From positions 33,796,702 through 33,860,701 of the forward strand of contig CM023449.1 in assembly GCA_013339765.2 (NCBI GenBank): a stretch of DNA of 64,000 bases, given 5' to 3'. The position numbers and the translations under genes are program-made. The DNA comes from Haemaphysalis longicornis. Lineage: Eukaryota > Arthropoda > Arachnida > Ixodida > Ixodidae. The stretch's first letter is position 1, and every line of letters starts with the position of its first letter. Below the pieces are notes generated by a model, which worked only from the letters and a program-made list of their open reading frames with translations, was not told where the DNA came from and searched no databases. Positions 45,501-55,400 of this stretch are shown one piece after another.

Positions 45501-47602
45501 GACGCATTAACTTCAACTCTGAAAGGACGCGTTTCAGAACGCTGGTAGGAAAAGCGTAGCGAAAACTATCAATCAAATCAACCAATTAATCAATCAATCA
45601 ATCAATTCCTCTGGATGCCATTGGTAATGCCGAGATAAGCGGAGTATGCCGTGATACCCACAAAAAATCTTGCTGTATTCAGCCGCTCGCATACAAAATG
45701 GTACATACTTGCATGGCACCCATGGTTGCGGCGTCTGTTCAACATGCAGAGCACTTATGACGTCACGGCGGTTGAAGTATAGCCGGAGGAAGTCCTCATC
45801 CCTGCAGTTCGGGTTCGTGATTTTCAACTCCTGTGTGCATCAAGAGAAGGAAATTGAGCCCACGCACTGTTTCGAAATTAAAATTGAATTAGATACCGTA
45901 TTTCCGCGCGTATAACCCCCCCCCCCTTGTAAATAACCCGCACCCACACTTTCCGAAGTCGAATAAAAAAATATATATCCCCGCGTATTGCTCGCATAGT
46001 TTATGCATAAAAGGACGGACCAAAGCTACTACTCAAGTAACATTACACATTTGTTTACGCAAAAGAACTTACTTAGCTGACTACACAACTAGATGACTTG
46101 CCGTAAACATTTTTTTCCGATTGTTATATTGTTGAGCTGTTTGTGCAAAATAAGCACTGTCAATGGAATAACAGTGGATTAAGCGCTATTACTGCCGTAG
46201 GGGCGCCACAGCCCAACAATCATTGCGGTGAAGCTGCACCAAAGGAAATGCCTCGCATATGTTCCGCACCTCTACTTCATCCCTGAAAATTCCGCATTTT
46301 AGGTGAGGGTTATACGTGCGAAAATACGGTATGAGACATATTTACCGTGAAAAAAAAAAATGCGCGACTTCTGTCTTACAAATTTCTCTCGAATGTGCAC
46401 AAATACGTTTTTTTTTTGTTTTTTTTTTTACCGCTGGCTGAAACCAAACCATGGAAATTAACCCACGTCTGACGGGCTGCTTTGCGGCTAGCTACATCTG
46501 AGGACATGACATGACCTCACATCTAATTCCATTCCCTTTACATGTGAATGATGGATCATAACCCGGCCCATTACTGTTTCATATACAAGCATCGGCCATG
46601 TGAGACGACGTTAGAAGGGGGATATTCGGCTTATAATCGCTTCCTGTATAAAAAAGAAAAATAATCAGAACATGCATTGGTGAAATGCAAGATAATAGTA
46701 TTTTGTCAAATTTGGCTGACTGTTCGAATACGTGAATGCGCGCTTAGTTATCCTGTAATATTTACAGGTACGAAAATTTGATCCTGAAGCACAAAACTGT
46801 GTTCGCTCGTGGAGCGTGTGTACGGCGCAGAACTGAGCTGTTATCGAATAGAAAATAAATCTATAAGCGGTCAAGGCTTGCTTGTTTGCCTCATTCACAC
46901 GTAGTATGGGTCATTTTTTGTTATCGCGAACGAAAACGCTCTTACTCGCTGTCGTAGCTGGAAGCGATCTTTTACTAAAGCGTACTATCTTGTTTATCAG
47001 CGTAAATGGCCTTTCCAATTATGGCTTTTTTTTTTTTCTCTCAAATGTTTTCTTCCCTCAATCGTCCTTGAAACATACGAGCAATTATATCTCGAATGTA
47101 CTGCGCTGCGTAGCGAATAAGGAGGGCGGGGTTCGATTAAGACAGATACGCTTTGGGTGGGAGCCAGCTGACGTTCCCACTCTGCCGGCCGGGGCAGCCC
47201 TCAGGCTTCTTTTTTCATGGGACGCAGGCTGCACGAGTGCCCTTTCTATCGCCCAGCGTCACATCCGATGCTTTGCTCAGCTCATTCGTGCAATATTAAA
47301 TACACGGATAATATAGAAAATGAGCACACTTTGACGATTGTGGGTAAACAAAGTCAAAACTTTGGACAAGGTGGCGGCTTCAGTGCGGTGCAAGCGTTCC
47401 AACTCGAACGTTGGACTAGACAATGAGCTATAAACTATCGGGCAAATAAAGACTGTTTCGCATGATTGCGTGAGGGTTTTTGTTGAGTGTCTGCGTGTTT
47501 CAACAGGCATATGTCGGAGAAGTGTGCTCATGCTTTTGTTATCACATTCACCCACATCTGGCGTAGCAGGTCGGGCGGCTAGACTGCCTAATCTTGCCTC
47601 CC

Positions 47603-47662
<60 letters not shown>

Positions 47663-48674
47663 TTCTCTCTCGCTTTCTCTCGCTCTCTCTCTCTCTCTCT
47701 CTCTCGATCTCTTGCACAATCTCCGCCTCTCTATCTCCCTCTGTATCTCTATACTTCTCTATGTCTTTGTTCTCTCTCTCTTTCTCTCTCTCTCGCACTA
47801 TCTCTGTCTCTCTATCTCCCTCTGTATCTCTATACTTCTCTATGTCTTTGTATCTATATCTCTGTATCTATCTCTATCTCCACCTCTATCTCTATCTATC
47901 TCTCTATCTTTCTATCCCTCTCTCGACAAGAAGACGTGCCTTTGCTAGTGCAACCACGTTGATCCCTGACACGCTCTAGACATAGGGATACGTCCCCGTA
48001 GACAAAGGGAGCCGCAGAGGGGGGATGGTAAGAGGGAAGCAGGGCGTGAGACCGGGGTCGATTTGAGAGGAACAAAATCACGAGAGAAACGAAAATGTTG
48101 TTCTCAAGAAGTTTTCTTCAAAGAATCTCGTCTTAACCTGCCTTCCCTCTCCGGCTGTCTCTTTTCAGTAAGTGCATCTTCATTTCTATCTCGCTATTTG
48201 CTCCTCATTTGCTCTCACGATTAACTTTCCTTTCACCAACGTTTCGGCCGGTGTCCGGCCGAAACGTTGCGTAAACCCTTCCGTTGTTGCCATTGCCGAG
48301 GTTCCTGTACTTCGTATTCTATGTTTTGAGAACTTCGCTTTCCATAGCCGTATTTTGCTTCCTTCGTAGCATGTTGTCAATCAGCATATTTAAATTCTTT
48401 GTCTAAAATATTTGTATAAATATTATTTAAATTATTTAAATTAATTGCGCTTCCTTTGTACAGAGGAGTATGAAGACGATTCTTTCTTTCGGTTCGTTAC
48501 CGCATTCGGCCGGTTCAACATCTTGAGCATGAGTCTCTTGCTCGCGTAGAGGCTGGTCGTCTCCGGATGCCGCATTCCCAAAGACGGTCGGCCTTCTTCT
48601 TCGTAGCTGCAGGGCTCGTAGAGGTTGTACACGTTCAGCCCGCTCTCGAGGATGAGTTGATCTGCCGTATCAAC
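36500..48674 (-). CDS. Gene B: serine carboxypeptidase paralogue, exons 6-10, 5' end lost at gap
   Basis: An S10 carboxypeptidase, paralogous to gene A and upstream of it on the same strand. Exons: 48674-48501, 45830-45709, 43492-43333, 38404-38312 and 36583-36500. All phases chain and no frameshift is present. Seen: SGLNVYNLYEPCSYEEEGRP, FNRRDVISALHVEQ, the Asp motif IYNGDLDMACPFLGD, WYAGKKIAGFVQNFENNVTF, and the C-terminal His motif GAGHMSPLDKPEEAL, ending DTPF-stop. Compared with gene A, exon 7 is two codons shorter, and the Asn after the Asp-motif Cys is Pro. Exons 1-5, with the oxyanion hole and catalytic Ser, are not in the window: only 226 bp separate exon 6 from the gap. The gene is probably complete in the animal and truncated by the assembly, though this cannot be shown. 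Confidence 0.93.
36584..38311. other. Gene B intron 9
   Basis: A 1.7-kb intron in which I recognise no repeat family, RNA or coding remnant. Confidence 0.6.
38312..38404 (-). CDS. Gene B exon 9
   Basis: This exon has 93 nt and 31 codons in phase 0 between acceptor TCCGAACAG and donor GTACAA. It reads PTSDYRMWYAGKKIAGFVQN, then FENNVTFVTLK. It matches the cathepsin A segment before the His motif (GEQIAGFVKEF...FLTIK) and contains one possible N-glycosylation site. Confidence 0.93.
38890..39127 (-). mobile_element. SINE family S copy with 15-bp perfect target-site duplication
   Basis: On the minus strand the head has box A TGGCTCAGTGGCTAAGG and box B-like GGTCGCGGGTTTGATTCC, and the tail is CAATCAATCAAT. 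GTAGAGCCGTTTTCT flanks it at 38875-38889 and 39128-39142 without a mismatch, indicating a fairly young insertion. Confidence 0.95.
39216..39720 (-). mobile_element. LINE 3' end, same family as 10470-10950
   Basis: On the minus strand it shares AGCGCTGGGAATACCTGTCT-type sequence, CATGCAGCATAGCAAACTAG and AAAGTTCCTGCCTTTC with the copy at 10740-10900, and the ORF tail GTCGCCTTCTGAG/TCTGTCATC on the same side. It is 5' truncated, and its knuckle is largely lost. Confidence 0.65.
40920..41395 (-). mobile_element. I-group LINE 3' end (zinc knuckle plus 3' UTR)
   Basis: On the minus strand, with one frame change, translation gives RASLYRIYPDQYPSPLCPHC, where the knuckle continues GDVDTICHAMWACP, then LGGSDPGVQKALVERAAEVT, and a 3' UTR ending in AATAAAGTTT-like sequence and TTCCTCCTCCTC. 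It resembles the end of the element at 8280-9330 but is a different copy or subfamily. Confidence 0.72.
41565..42770 (+). mobile_element. CR1-like LINE reverse transcriptase, 5' truncated
   Basis: The frame at 41567-41917 has FPKAFDKVPHYRLLLKL, SGVPQGSVLGPLLFLKYIND and the catalytic box LFADDCVIYD. A frameshift at about 41905 leads to frame 41880-42347 (LQKWCERWLMELNPNKCKVV, CKYLGVTLCSDLSW, KLKYASPIWDP). A further break leads to 42372-42674 (LALRRRIASLSLFHKIFH) and a 3' tail of TGAAA repeats at about 42745-42769. The catalytic Asp pair is intact, but two frameshifts and the missing 5' half make it inactive. It is antisense to gene B. Confidence 0.9.
42893..43230 (+). pseudogene. Arg-rich 23-residue-repeat ORF remnant (STPR-like)
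   Basis: The frame 42893-43180 ends with RLKATRLRRRNETKRRQRAD and a TGA after EMEEE. Reading through, AERLEKRRGRTENQ repeats the RL-x-x-RR pattern 23 residues later. A 23-residue basic repeat recalls STPR DNA-binding domains, which occur in insect proteins and in some transposon-linked proteins. The identification is tentative, based on spacing and composition only. An exon of an unrelated gene is possible. Confidence 0.35.
43333..43492 (-). CDS. Gene B exon 8 (catalytic aspartate)
   Basis: This 160-nt exon starts at acceptor GCCTTACAG. The first base completes a Lys, then EDLNYTQQHMTMREVVQDLM, then SGRLKAMIYNGDLDMACPF and LGDRWFVYSLGYQ, before the ideal donor GTAAGT. Its length equals gene C exon 8 exactly. 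Confidence 0.95.
43493..45708. other. Gene B intron 7
   Basis: A 2.2-kb intron. AAAAGGGGACATGAATGAGT at about 44204 resembles a single M1 end. A GC-rich stretch at 44960-45040 (CGCCGGCGCACCGGCGGCGC) and an ATCA repeat (about 45571-45605) are present. Otherwise nothing is recognised. Confidence 0.5.
45709..45830 (-). CDS. Gene B exon 7
   Basis: This 122-nt exon, between ACACAG and AA|GTATGT, reads ELKITNPNCRDEDFLRLYFN, then RRDVISALHVEQTPQPWVPC. It is two codons shorter than the gene C equivalent at its 5' end, in frame. Confidence 0.94.
45893..46332. mobile_element. MITE-like element, 440 bp, TIR of about 25 bp
   Basis: ATACCGTATTTCCGCGCGTA and following TAACCC at the left match the reverse complement of the right end (ATACCGTATTTTCGCACGTA, TAACCC). 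There is no transposase inside. The left TIR ends about 60 bp upstream of gene B exon 7 in gene orientation. A C-run (about 45916-45928) follows the left TIR. Confidence 0.8.
47606..47935. repeat. TC-rich microsatellite with an 81-bp internal duplication
   Basis: An initial pure CT run (about 47606-47660) passes into variants with CTTT, ATCT and GTCT. CTATCTCCCTCTGTATCTCT, continuing to TATGTCTTTG, starts at 47731 and again at 47812, so an 81-bp unit is duplicated. The overlapping Ser/Leu-rich and Arg/Glu-rich ORFs come from the repeat. Confidence 0.93.
48238..48268. repeat. Perfect 14-bp hairpin with 3-nt loop
   Basis: AACGTTTCGGCCGG (48238-48251), TGT, CCGGCCGAAACGTT (48255-48268). It is a very stable potential stem in gene B intron 6. 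Similar palindromes occur in transposon termini; its origin here is not clear. Confidence 0.9.
48501..48674 (-). CDS. Gene B exon 6
   Basis: This 174-nt exon (58 codons, phase 0) follows acceptor CATTTCAG. It reads VDTADQLILESGLNVYNLYE, then PCSYEEEGRPSLGMRHPETT, and ends NRPNA before GTAACG. It is the most 5' exon visible for gene B. Confidence 0.93.
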
Positions 48675-48900
48675 CTGAAATGAGGTAGCTGATGAGAGCG
48701 CCAAATGCACAGATGAACGAGACCAGGCAGCACGTCAAGTACCATAGTTGTATAAGCCCACCTTCAACGTGGCTGGTACTTTAAACAGCGTCTTCTACGT
48801 GTGACCTTACAGTGGCAAATGCAACCAGACTAGAGCATCCCGGCTAATACGAGTTTACTGCATCATTTAACTAGTGCACCCCGAAAGTAGCCCGAAAGCG
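48675..48900. other. Gene B intron 5 fragment up to the gap
   Basis: 226 bp of intron-like sequence with no exon 5 in it; the contig ends at 48900. Confidence 0.7.
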
Positions 48901-49000
48901 NNNNNNNNNNNNNNNNNNNNNNNNNNNNNNNNNNNNNNNNNNNNNNNNNNNNNNNNNNNNNNNNNNNNNNNNNNNNNNNNNNNNNNNNNNNNNNNNNNNN
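48901..49000. other. Assembly gap (100 N)
   Basis: Exactly 100 N, the usual placeholder for a gap of unknown size. It truncates gene B on its 5' side and starts the inverted arm on its other side, so adjacency and orientation across it are scaffolding claims, not sequence. Confidence 0.99.
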
Positions 49001-50301
49001 TCGCGTGAGACTTACAGTGGCTTCAATATACGCAAAGTCAAAATGACCGTTTGCACGTGTACAGGGAGATTTTTAGTGAGAAAGAAAGCAATGATGGTCA
49101 TTTTGAACGACAGTATACCACCTCAAGAGGTCAGAAGTGGCCTTATAGATGCTCCCACAACCAGCGAACAAACAGGGACCCGTTAATGGTGAACCTTCGT
49201 TCAGTGCTACCCTGCTTTGTGATGTGGCAAAACGAAAGTTTGGAACTATGATGCCTTTTGCAACAGCAATATTCCTTAGAGAGCCAACTGCTTTACCCAC
49301 ACGCCAAAGAACTAAAAAACGCTGTAAGACATGCCTTGAAACGTTGCCTCAATGCACACGTTGTACGACGATGAATGCGCTTTTATGCGTTAGGACCTGG
49401 ACCGCTCATGTTGCTACGGCATAAAGATTCTTCAGGAATGAAGAGCCTACCACATTTTACATAACTGTAAATTGTCAAAAATAAAGTTTACGTGCACCAC
49501 CACATGCTAAACCATTTAATTATGCTGCTGCTATAGTGAGATTGATTAGTTTGCTTGAGCATTGCTATCTAACCTACGGCATGCGGTGACGACGTAAGAA
49601 ATAAAATTGGTGAAAAGATATCAGAATCGTAATATGCGATTTACATTTGTAGAACGGTAAAGGCTCCCGTTGTTCAACAGACCATCACTGTTTATGAGTG
49701 CTGCGATTTTTAAGAGCTGTGATGATTGACCGGGCACTACGAGTGTCGGTAATGCAAGCTCGCATAAAAAACATTGCTACTGCAGCTCATTTTACAGGCG
49801 ATAGGACAAGTAGGCACCATGAACTAAATTACCACTATTAATTAAAAATTATCCTTAATAGTTTTAAATCACATACATGCTTCAAAATGTCTACGAAGAA
49901 CTCAAGCTAATAAAGTGTCTTTCATCCGGTAACTGAAATTTAAATTTGGATTGAATTGAATTTGAATTCTCTATATTTTCGACGGTGTAAAATACATTCA
50001 AGTTAGTATACAGACAAGGGTCACATAGTCAACAGACTGCAACGGGGCCCTTGATTAATTATTACAAAGTAATTATTACAATATAATTCTGGCCCAACAC
50101 CGATACTTGCGGTGGTAACTTTCACCTTTTGCACATTAGTTTTAAGCATGCGCGCTCGCAAATTTTCTGGCGCTCCCCAGTGGTATTACATGATTGTCGA
50201 GGAGCGGGAGGAATAAGCATTTATTTTGAGCAAAAAAAAGGGTATTGGGACGGGGATGTGGTCAGGCTCCCATATCAAGGAGGCCGCGAACCCGCGCGGA
50301 A

Positions 50302-50351
50302 TTCAGGGTTTGTTGCACTAGGGCTCAATCCATAGTGCAACAAACCCTGAA
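50302..50351. repeat. Perfect 19-bp hairpin, mirror copy
   Basis: Arms 50302-50320 and 50333-50351; the same hairpin as 11395-11444. Confidence 0.9.
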
Positions 50352-50565
50352 ACTTTCCTTTGTAGCCGTACGGATGCGTTGAGGTGGATGTCAAACTTTC
50401 CTTCGCACAATCTTCATTATGACCGACATTTTTTCCACAGGCCGCAACTTTCTTTTGCGCGTATTTTTTAGTCAATGAAACCTGGAGCGTAACTGTGACG
50501 TTTTCAATTTTTAATATCTCCAAAGCGGTTACAGAGTTTAAGTGTCGTTGCATGTTTCATTGCAG

Positions 50566-50665
50566 ATTGTGGGACGAGCTGACCACAAACTGCTGCAATG
50601 GCAGCATCTCCCAGGATACGTGTGATTTCGGCTGGCACAACAAGGACCCCGCCTGCACTGATCCG
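50566..50665 (+). CDS. Gene C exon 5
   Basis: Identical in structure to 11081-11180: acceptor CATTGCAG, 100 nt, LWDELTTNCC through NKDPACTDP, donor GTAGTG. In-frame sequence continues past the donor to a stop at 50714-50716, so retention would truncate the protein. Confidence 0.88.
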
Positions 50666-52376
50666 GTAGTGTCTTCCATGGGTGATGGCGAGCACGTGCC
50701 ATTACCGATATGTTGAGAGATTTCCTAGGGAGGACAATCTTATTGCCAGCATTGATGTTGTATTAAATGGGGAATTGCAAAACTAGAAAAATTGCTCAGG
50801 TAGCCTCTCAACTGCTTTATGAAGGAAGGAATGAAGGAAGTATGTAGAAAGAATTAAGGCAGGAACGTTCACCTGGCTAGACTCTAGTTTGCTATCCCGC
50901 ACGTGCGAAAGGTAAAATAAGCAAAACAGAGAAAGGAAAGAATGAAGAAAAGTTGAGCAGACACGTATGCCCAGCGCTGAAGCACTAAACACTCAAGTTC
51001 TGTGAGAGACACTGAAAGCTTTCAGTCTATAGTCTTGTGTTTAAGTTTGTCGCTTGTAGAAAGCGAAGAGTTTCTCAGTCGCCTTCTGAGCGGATGACAG
51101 AGAAGGCCAGTGACACAGAATCTTCTCCTCCGAAAATGGCCGCCGAGAGTCCAGGTTCCTGAGTTCTGACGACAGCTTCTTTCTTTCAGACAAGAAAGCG
51201 TGGGCACTCGCATAAAACGTGGCGTATCTTCTCCGGCGTGCCGCACGTGTCGCACTCCTCACTTGCTGCCATTCCTATTAAAGGCGCCATGAAGAGAAAA
51301 TACAACTTCGTTTAATTTGAAAGAACTAGGATTCAGTATCTCACTCAGCTACATTACAGCCGCAAAAGATGTTTTTATAACGAAAAAAAAGCAAGAAGTA
51401 TATAAAAACTTTCAAATTTTGCGCCACAGTGACGTGTTATGAGGAAGAATGACGTCATACGGGCCAACAATAAACATTATTTTCAGTGCGTAACTGCACG
51501 TTAGCATTAAAGTGATGCGGTCAAATGGAACTAGAGGCCCCATTACAGACGTCCAGTCATGTGTCGTCGCGACAGGTCAGTTAGGCGGCCGCCAATCGCA
51601 CAAACAAGGTTCCGTGACGTCATAAAAGTTGCGGGAAATTGGCTAGGGGGTCGCACTGCTTCACACGTTTTCTTTAATATCTCCATTATTTGTTCGAAGA
51701 TTGCGATGATATTGGTATCATTGTTATCGGGAGTAAGCAGTCTTTGTAATAACCCCAACTTGTATTGTGTCTTCATTTCTCCTGATCATTTGTGACTGCC
51801 ACCCCCAGCCAGAGACGACAAAAAAGAGTTGGGAGTTATCTAGAATGCCGCGCCTGTATGGCAGTGTGGTAAAGAGACGTGTTCGCCTCACCTGATGATC
51901 AAAACATGTGGCAATTATCTCAGTAAAACACCCTGCGAGGCTAACTGATCAGCAACTGGAATTTTCGGAATTTACTGCCTACCTGTTCAGCTAAGCAGGC
52001 CCTAAGGGAACTTATGTATTGCGGACATTTGGGCAAGTTGGTGTTGCTTTAACATCCTGGACGGTAGCGTACTAGACGAATGCCAGAGATAAAAAAGGCG
52101 TCAGGACGAGCGTCGCCCCATCGCCTTCTTTTAAAGTGAGGGTTTTTTTTTCCTCACTGATGGCGTCAAAAAGCGGGAACGCACTGCATGAAAGCCAACT
52201 CCACACAAAGGGTTTCACGAAACAATGATGATGATTAGCGAAGGCACATGAAAAACCTCAAGATAAAAACGTTACCCGTGGTCTGAATGAAATTTGGGTG
52301 CCTTGCGTTATGAAGCCGAGGCCTATCTGTTTACGCCCTTCCGATACGATCGAGAGGAGAGAGGAGAGAGAGAGAG

Positions 52377-52409
<33 letters not shown>

Positions 52410-55400
52410 ATATTTTATTTCTCCAGCAGAGGCTGATGTGTGGGCGTTGCCCTGTGGAAGGCGTCCTAGTCGGGATGCCTTGACTTCGGCTGGCCGTCCG
52501 TGCTCGGGTCACCAACTTAAGCTGGATATCCGGGGTCCGGGCTGGCCAGGAAGCCCTCACACTGCTCGAAGGTTGGGTGGAAAGGGGGGGCAAGTCTGGA
52601 GTTCGTTGGCACTCCCATATCATGTGGTAGAGGGTGCCAGGCTGGGGACAGTAAGCGCAGAGGGAAGGTTGTTGGGTGGGGAAGATAAGGTGGAGGCGGG
52701 TGGGATATGGATAGGTATTCGTTGGAGCCGCCGCCAAGTTGTAGCGTCCTCTCTGGAGAGGCGCCAGTGTGGTGGTGGGAGACGACGGCGAGTTTGCCGG
52801 TAATGCGCGAGAATCTCCGTGTAGCCACTGAGTGGGTGGAGTTGATCGTGAGGGGGTAAACATTGGCCAACGTCGGCAATGGCTCGGTGTATCAAATCGC
52901 GAGCCGCGGCGTGAGCCGCTTCATTGGCGGGGATGGCGGCGTGTCCAGGAGCCCAGACGATGCGGATGTCAGGGGTCGTTGAGCAGTTTTTGAGGATGTG
53001 AAGTGCTGATGAAGAAATTCGGCCAATTTGGTAATTTCGGCAGGCTGTCTGCGAATCGGTGAGGATGGTTACTTGGTCAGGGCGGGAAATTGTGGCCAGG
53101 GCAATGGCTATTTCTTCGGCGACATCGATTGAGCTTGTGGTAGTAGTGGCGGCAGTGACGCATTGGCCAGTATGAGTTACTACGCAGGCTACGTGGCCGG
53201 CGCGCCCAGGGTAGGGGGTAGCATCTGTATATAGGGCGCTGGGGTCTTCGCCGTATCGCGCAGTCAGGGCTCGAGCACGGGCAGCCCGGCGGCCAAGGTG
53301 GTAGTTGGCGTGCATATTGCGAGGAATTGGGGCCACCCGGATGTCATCTCGCAGGGCTAGAGGAATGCGTTGTTTTTGTTCCCTCGGGGGTATCGGACGG
53401 AGTCCTAACGATCGAAGAAATTCTTTTGGAGAAAGCTTCGAGTTTTTACGATCTTTTTTGTAAGGAGAAGTGCTTGATTTGTGTGTGTATGTTTGTCTAG
53501 TACGCCGCGCTTGAGTATACTCTCAGCACATGATGGTCAATGTCAACGGCGGTCGTGTGTTCGCACTATGCAGGCGGAGCACTTAACTCCCCACACTGTT
53601 AATGTGTAAAAGCACGTTCACCCTCTATTGGCTGCTTAGATCCAACTCACTTCCCCCGTGGAGCAGCTGTGTCACATGCAGAAAGCTGTGTGCGAAACCA
53701 GCGCCCAGCTAATCACCTTGCGGAATCGCAGCCCTGCTGGCAGCACCGGTTGCTAGCAGTCATTACTTCTGCAAGGACGCCGCAATTTACTCGCCATTCA
53801 CGATGCACTGCAGATAAGGGGAAAAAATGATCCCGAGATTGGTCCAGGAAAACGTGTCAGTGTTACGAGAACGGTTCTACGAATGGGTCGTCGGCCTCTT
53901 TCTTAGGAAGCCTTCAAGGCCCCTCTCATTACGACAGACTCAGGAAGTCCGTGCGATAATAATTCATTGCTACGCTGCTAGCTCTAGTTGGTCACGTTGT
54001 GTCTTGGCCACCCTGTGTGAGCTAAAGTTCTTCAAGAAATTTTACACTTCCTTCGAAATTACAATAGCCACAGCCAAACATCAAACTCAAAAACTTGTTT
54101 TGCAACAGAATGCAGCCGCACAGCCACTGAACCAGCGTGCCGGATAAAATTAAACCGCGTTCAAGTAGAGCCAAAATGTAATGCGGATCCACTAATGAAG
54201 AATACGCTTGCTGTGCTAACTAGTACCAGTTATTCCTGAACACCGCTTATTAGAGCTGTCTTCGTTCGCAGGTGAACAGGGCAAACTACATCGTCGCTGA
54301 AAGTGGTCTGAATGTCTACAACCTCTACGACCCCTGCAGCTACAGCGATCAATTGCAGCCGTCACTATCAACCCGCAAACCAGAAAATACGAGGCTGTAC
54401 GCAACCAAGCTACTCATGCTCAAAATGATGAATCGACTGACAACGGTAAAAGAAAGTTACAGCTTTGCTTTGTGCCAAACTCTGTTACTGCCTTCCTGAG
54501 GAGTATTTGTCTCTGCAAACAGAGATGGCCGTTGTATTTATTTGAAAGCGAGCCAGCTGAAAGGTTGGCTAATATTGTCGTCGCCTTATCTAAAAAAAAA
54601 ATTGCGAAATGGTAGCTTACTCGTACGAATACACTAGGCAGAAAATTATAGATGTATTAAAAAACGTGTACTAAAAGCACGGCCAATGGATGGAGGAATA
54701 GACTTCCTCTCTTTCACCGTTTGAAATTTTCCATTACCCGAACTTTGCTTCCTCTAAATTTTTGTTTGCGGCGTTCTGCAGATATGACATGCGATGTTTC
54801 ATTTTGTTTCTCTAAATTTCATTGTATTCCGGGAACAGTTTGCTGCTCTATAGAAAACAGTAAAAAATAGCCTGCTGTAGTTTCATTTATTTCCCTTCTG
54901 ACTTGCATCCACACCAGGGCTGATGCTCAGATTTTTTTAAGGGGTCATGAAGACAAAATACAACTTTCGTTAATTTCAAATACCTAGCCTTTGGTAACTT
55001 ATTCAGTGCCATCCCACCCACGAAAGACGTTTTGTAACTGACAACTGGAAGAAATGTTGAAAAACTTTCGAATTTCGCGCTACAGTGACGTGTGTGGGTA
55101 CGAACGACGTAAAATCTGCCAGAACTGAAAACACAGTTATGAGCGTATTACCTGCACGTTAGCATTCCAGTAATACGATAAAACAAAAAATAGAGACCTC
55201 ACTACAGTTGCCTAGTCATGCTTCTTGGCGGTGGTTCAAGATGGCGGCCGTCGATAGCACAAGCAAGATTTTGTGAGGTCATAGAAAAATCACTGGAAAG
55301 TTACTGCGGAGTCGCCACTGTTGCATCTATTTTTCCTACAATCTAGATCATTTGTTTGAAGCAAAATTACTATCATCGTTCTCAGGACAAATGAGTCTTT

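Larger units (their letters stand above)
45831..48500. other. Gene B intron 6
   Basis: A 2.7-kb intron holding a TIR element (45893-46332), a long TC-rich tract (47606-47935) and a 14-bp perfect hairpin (48238-48268). Nothing is recognised in 46333-47600. Confidence 0.6.

Noticed and set aside
47277..47979. Ser/Leu-rich and Arg/Glu-rich ORFs of up to 173 codons
   Set aside because: They are translations of a TC/GA microsatellite and are open in several frames at once.
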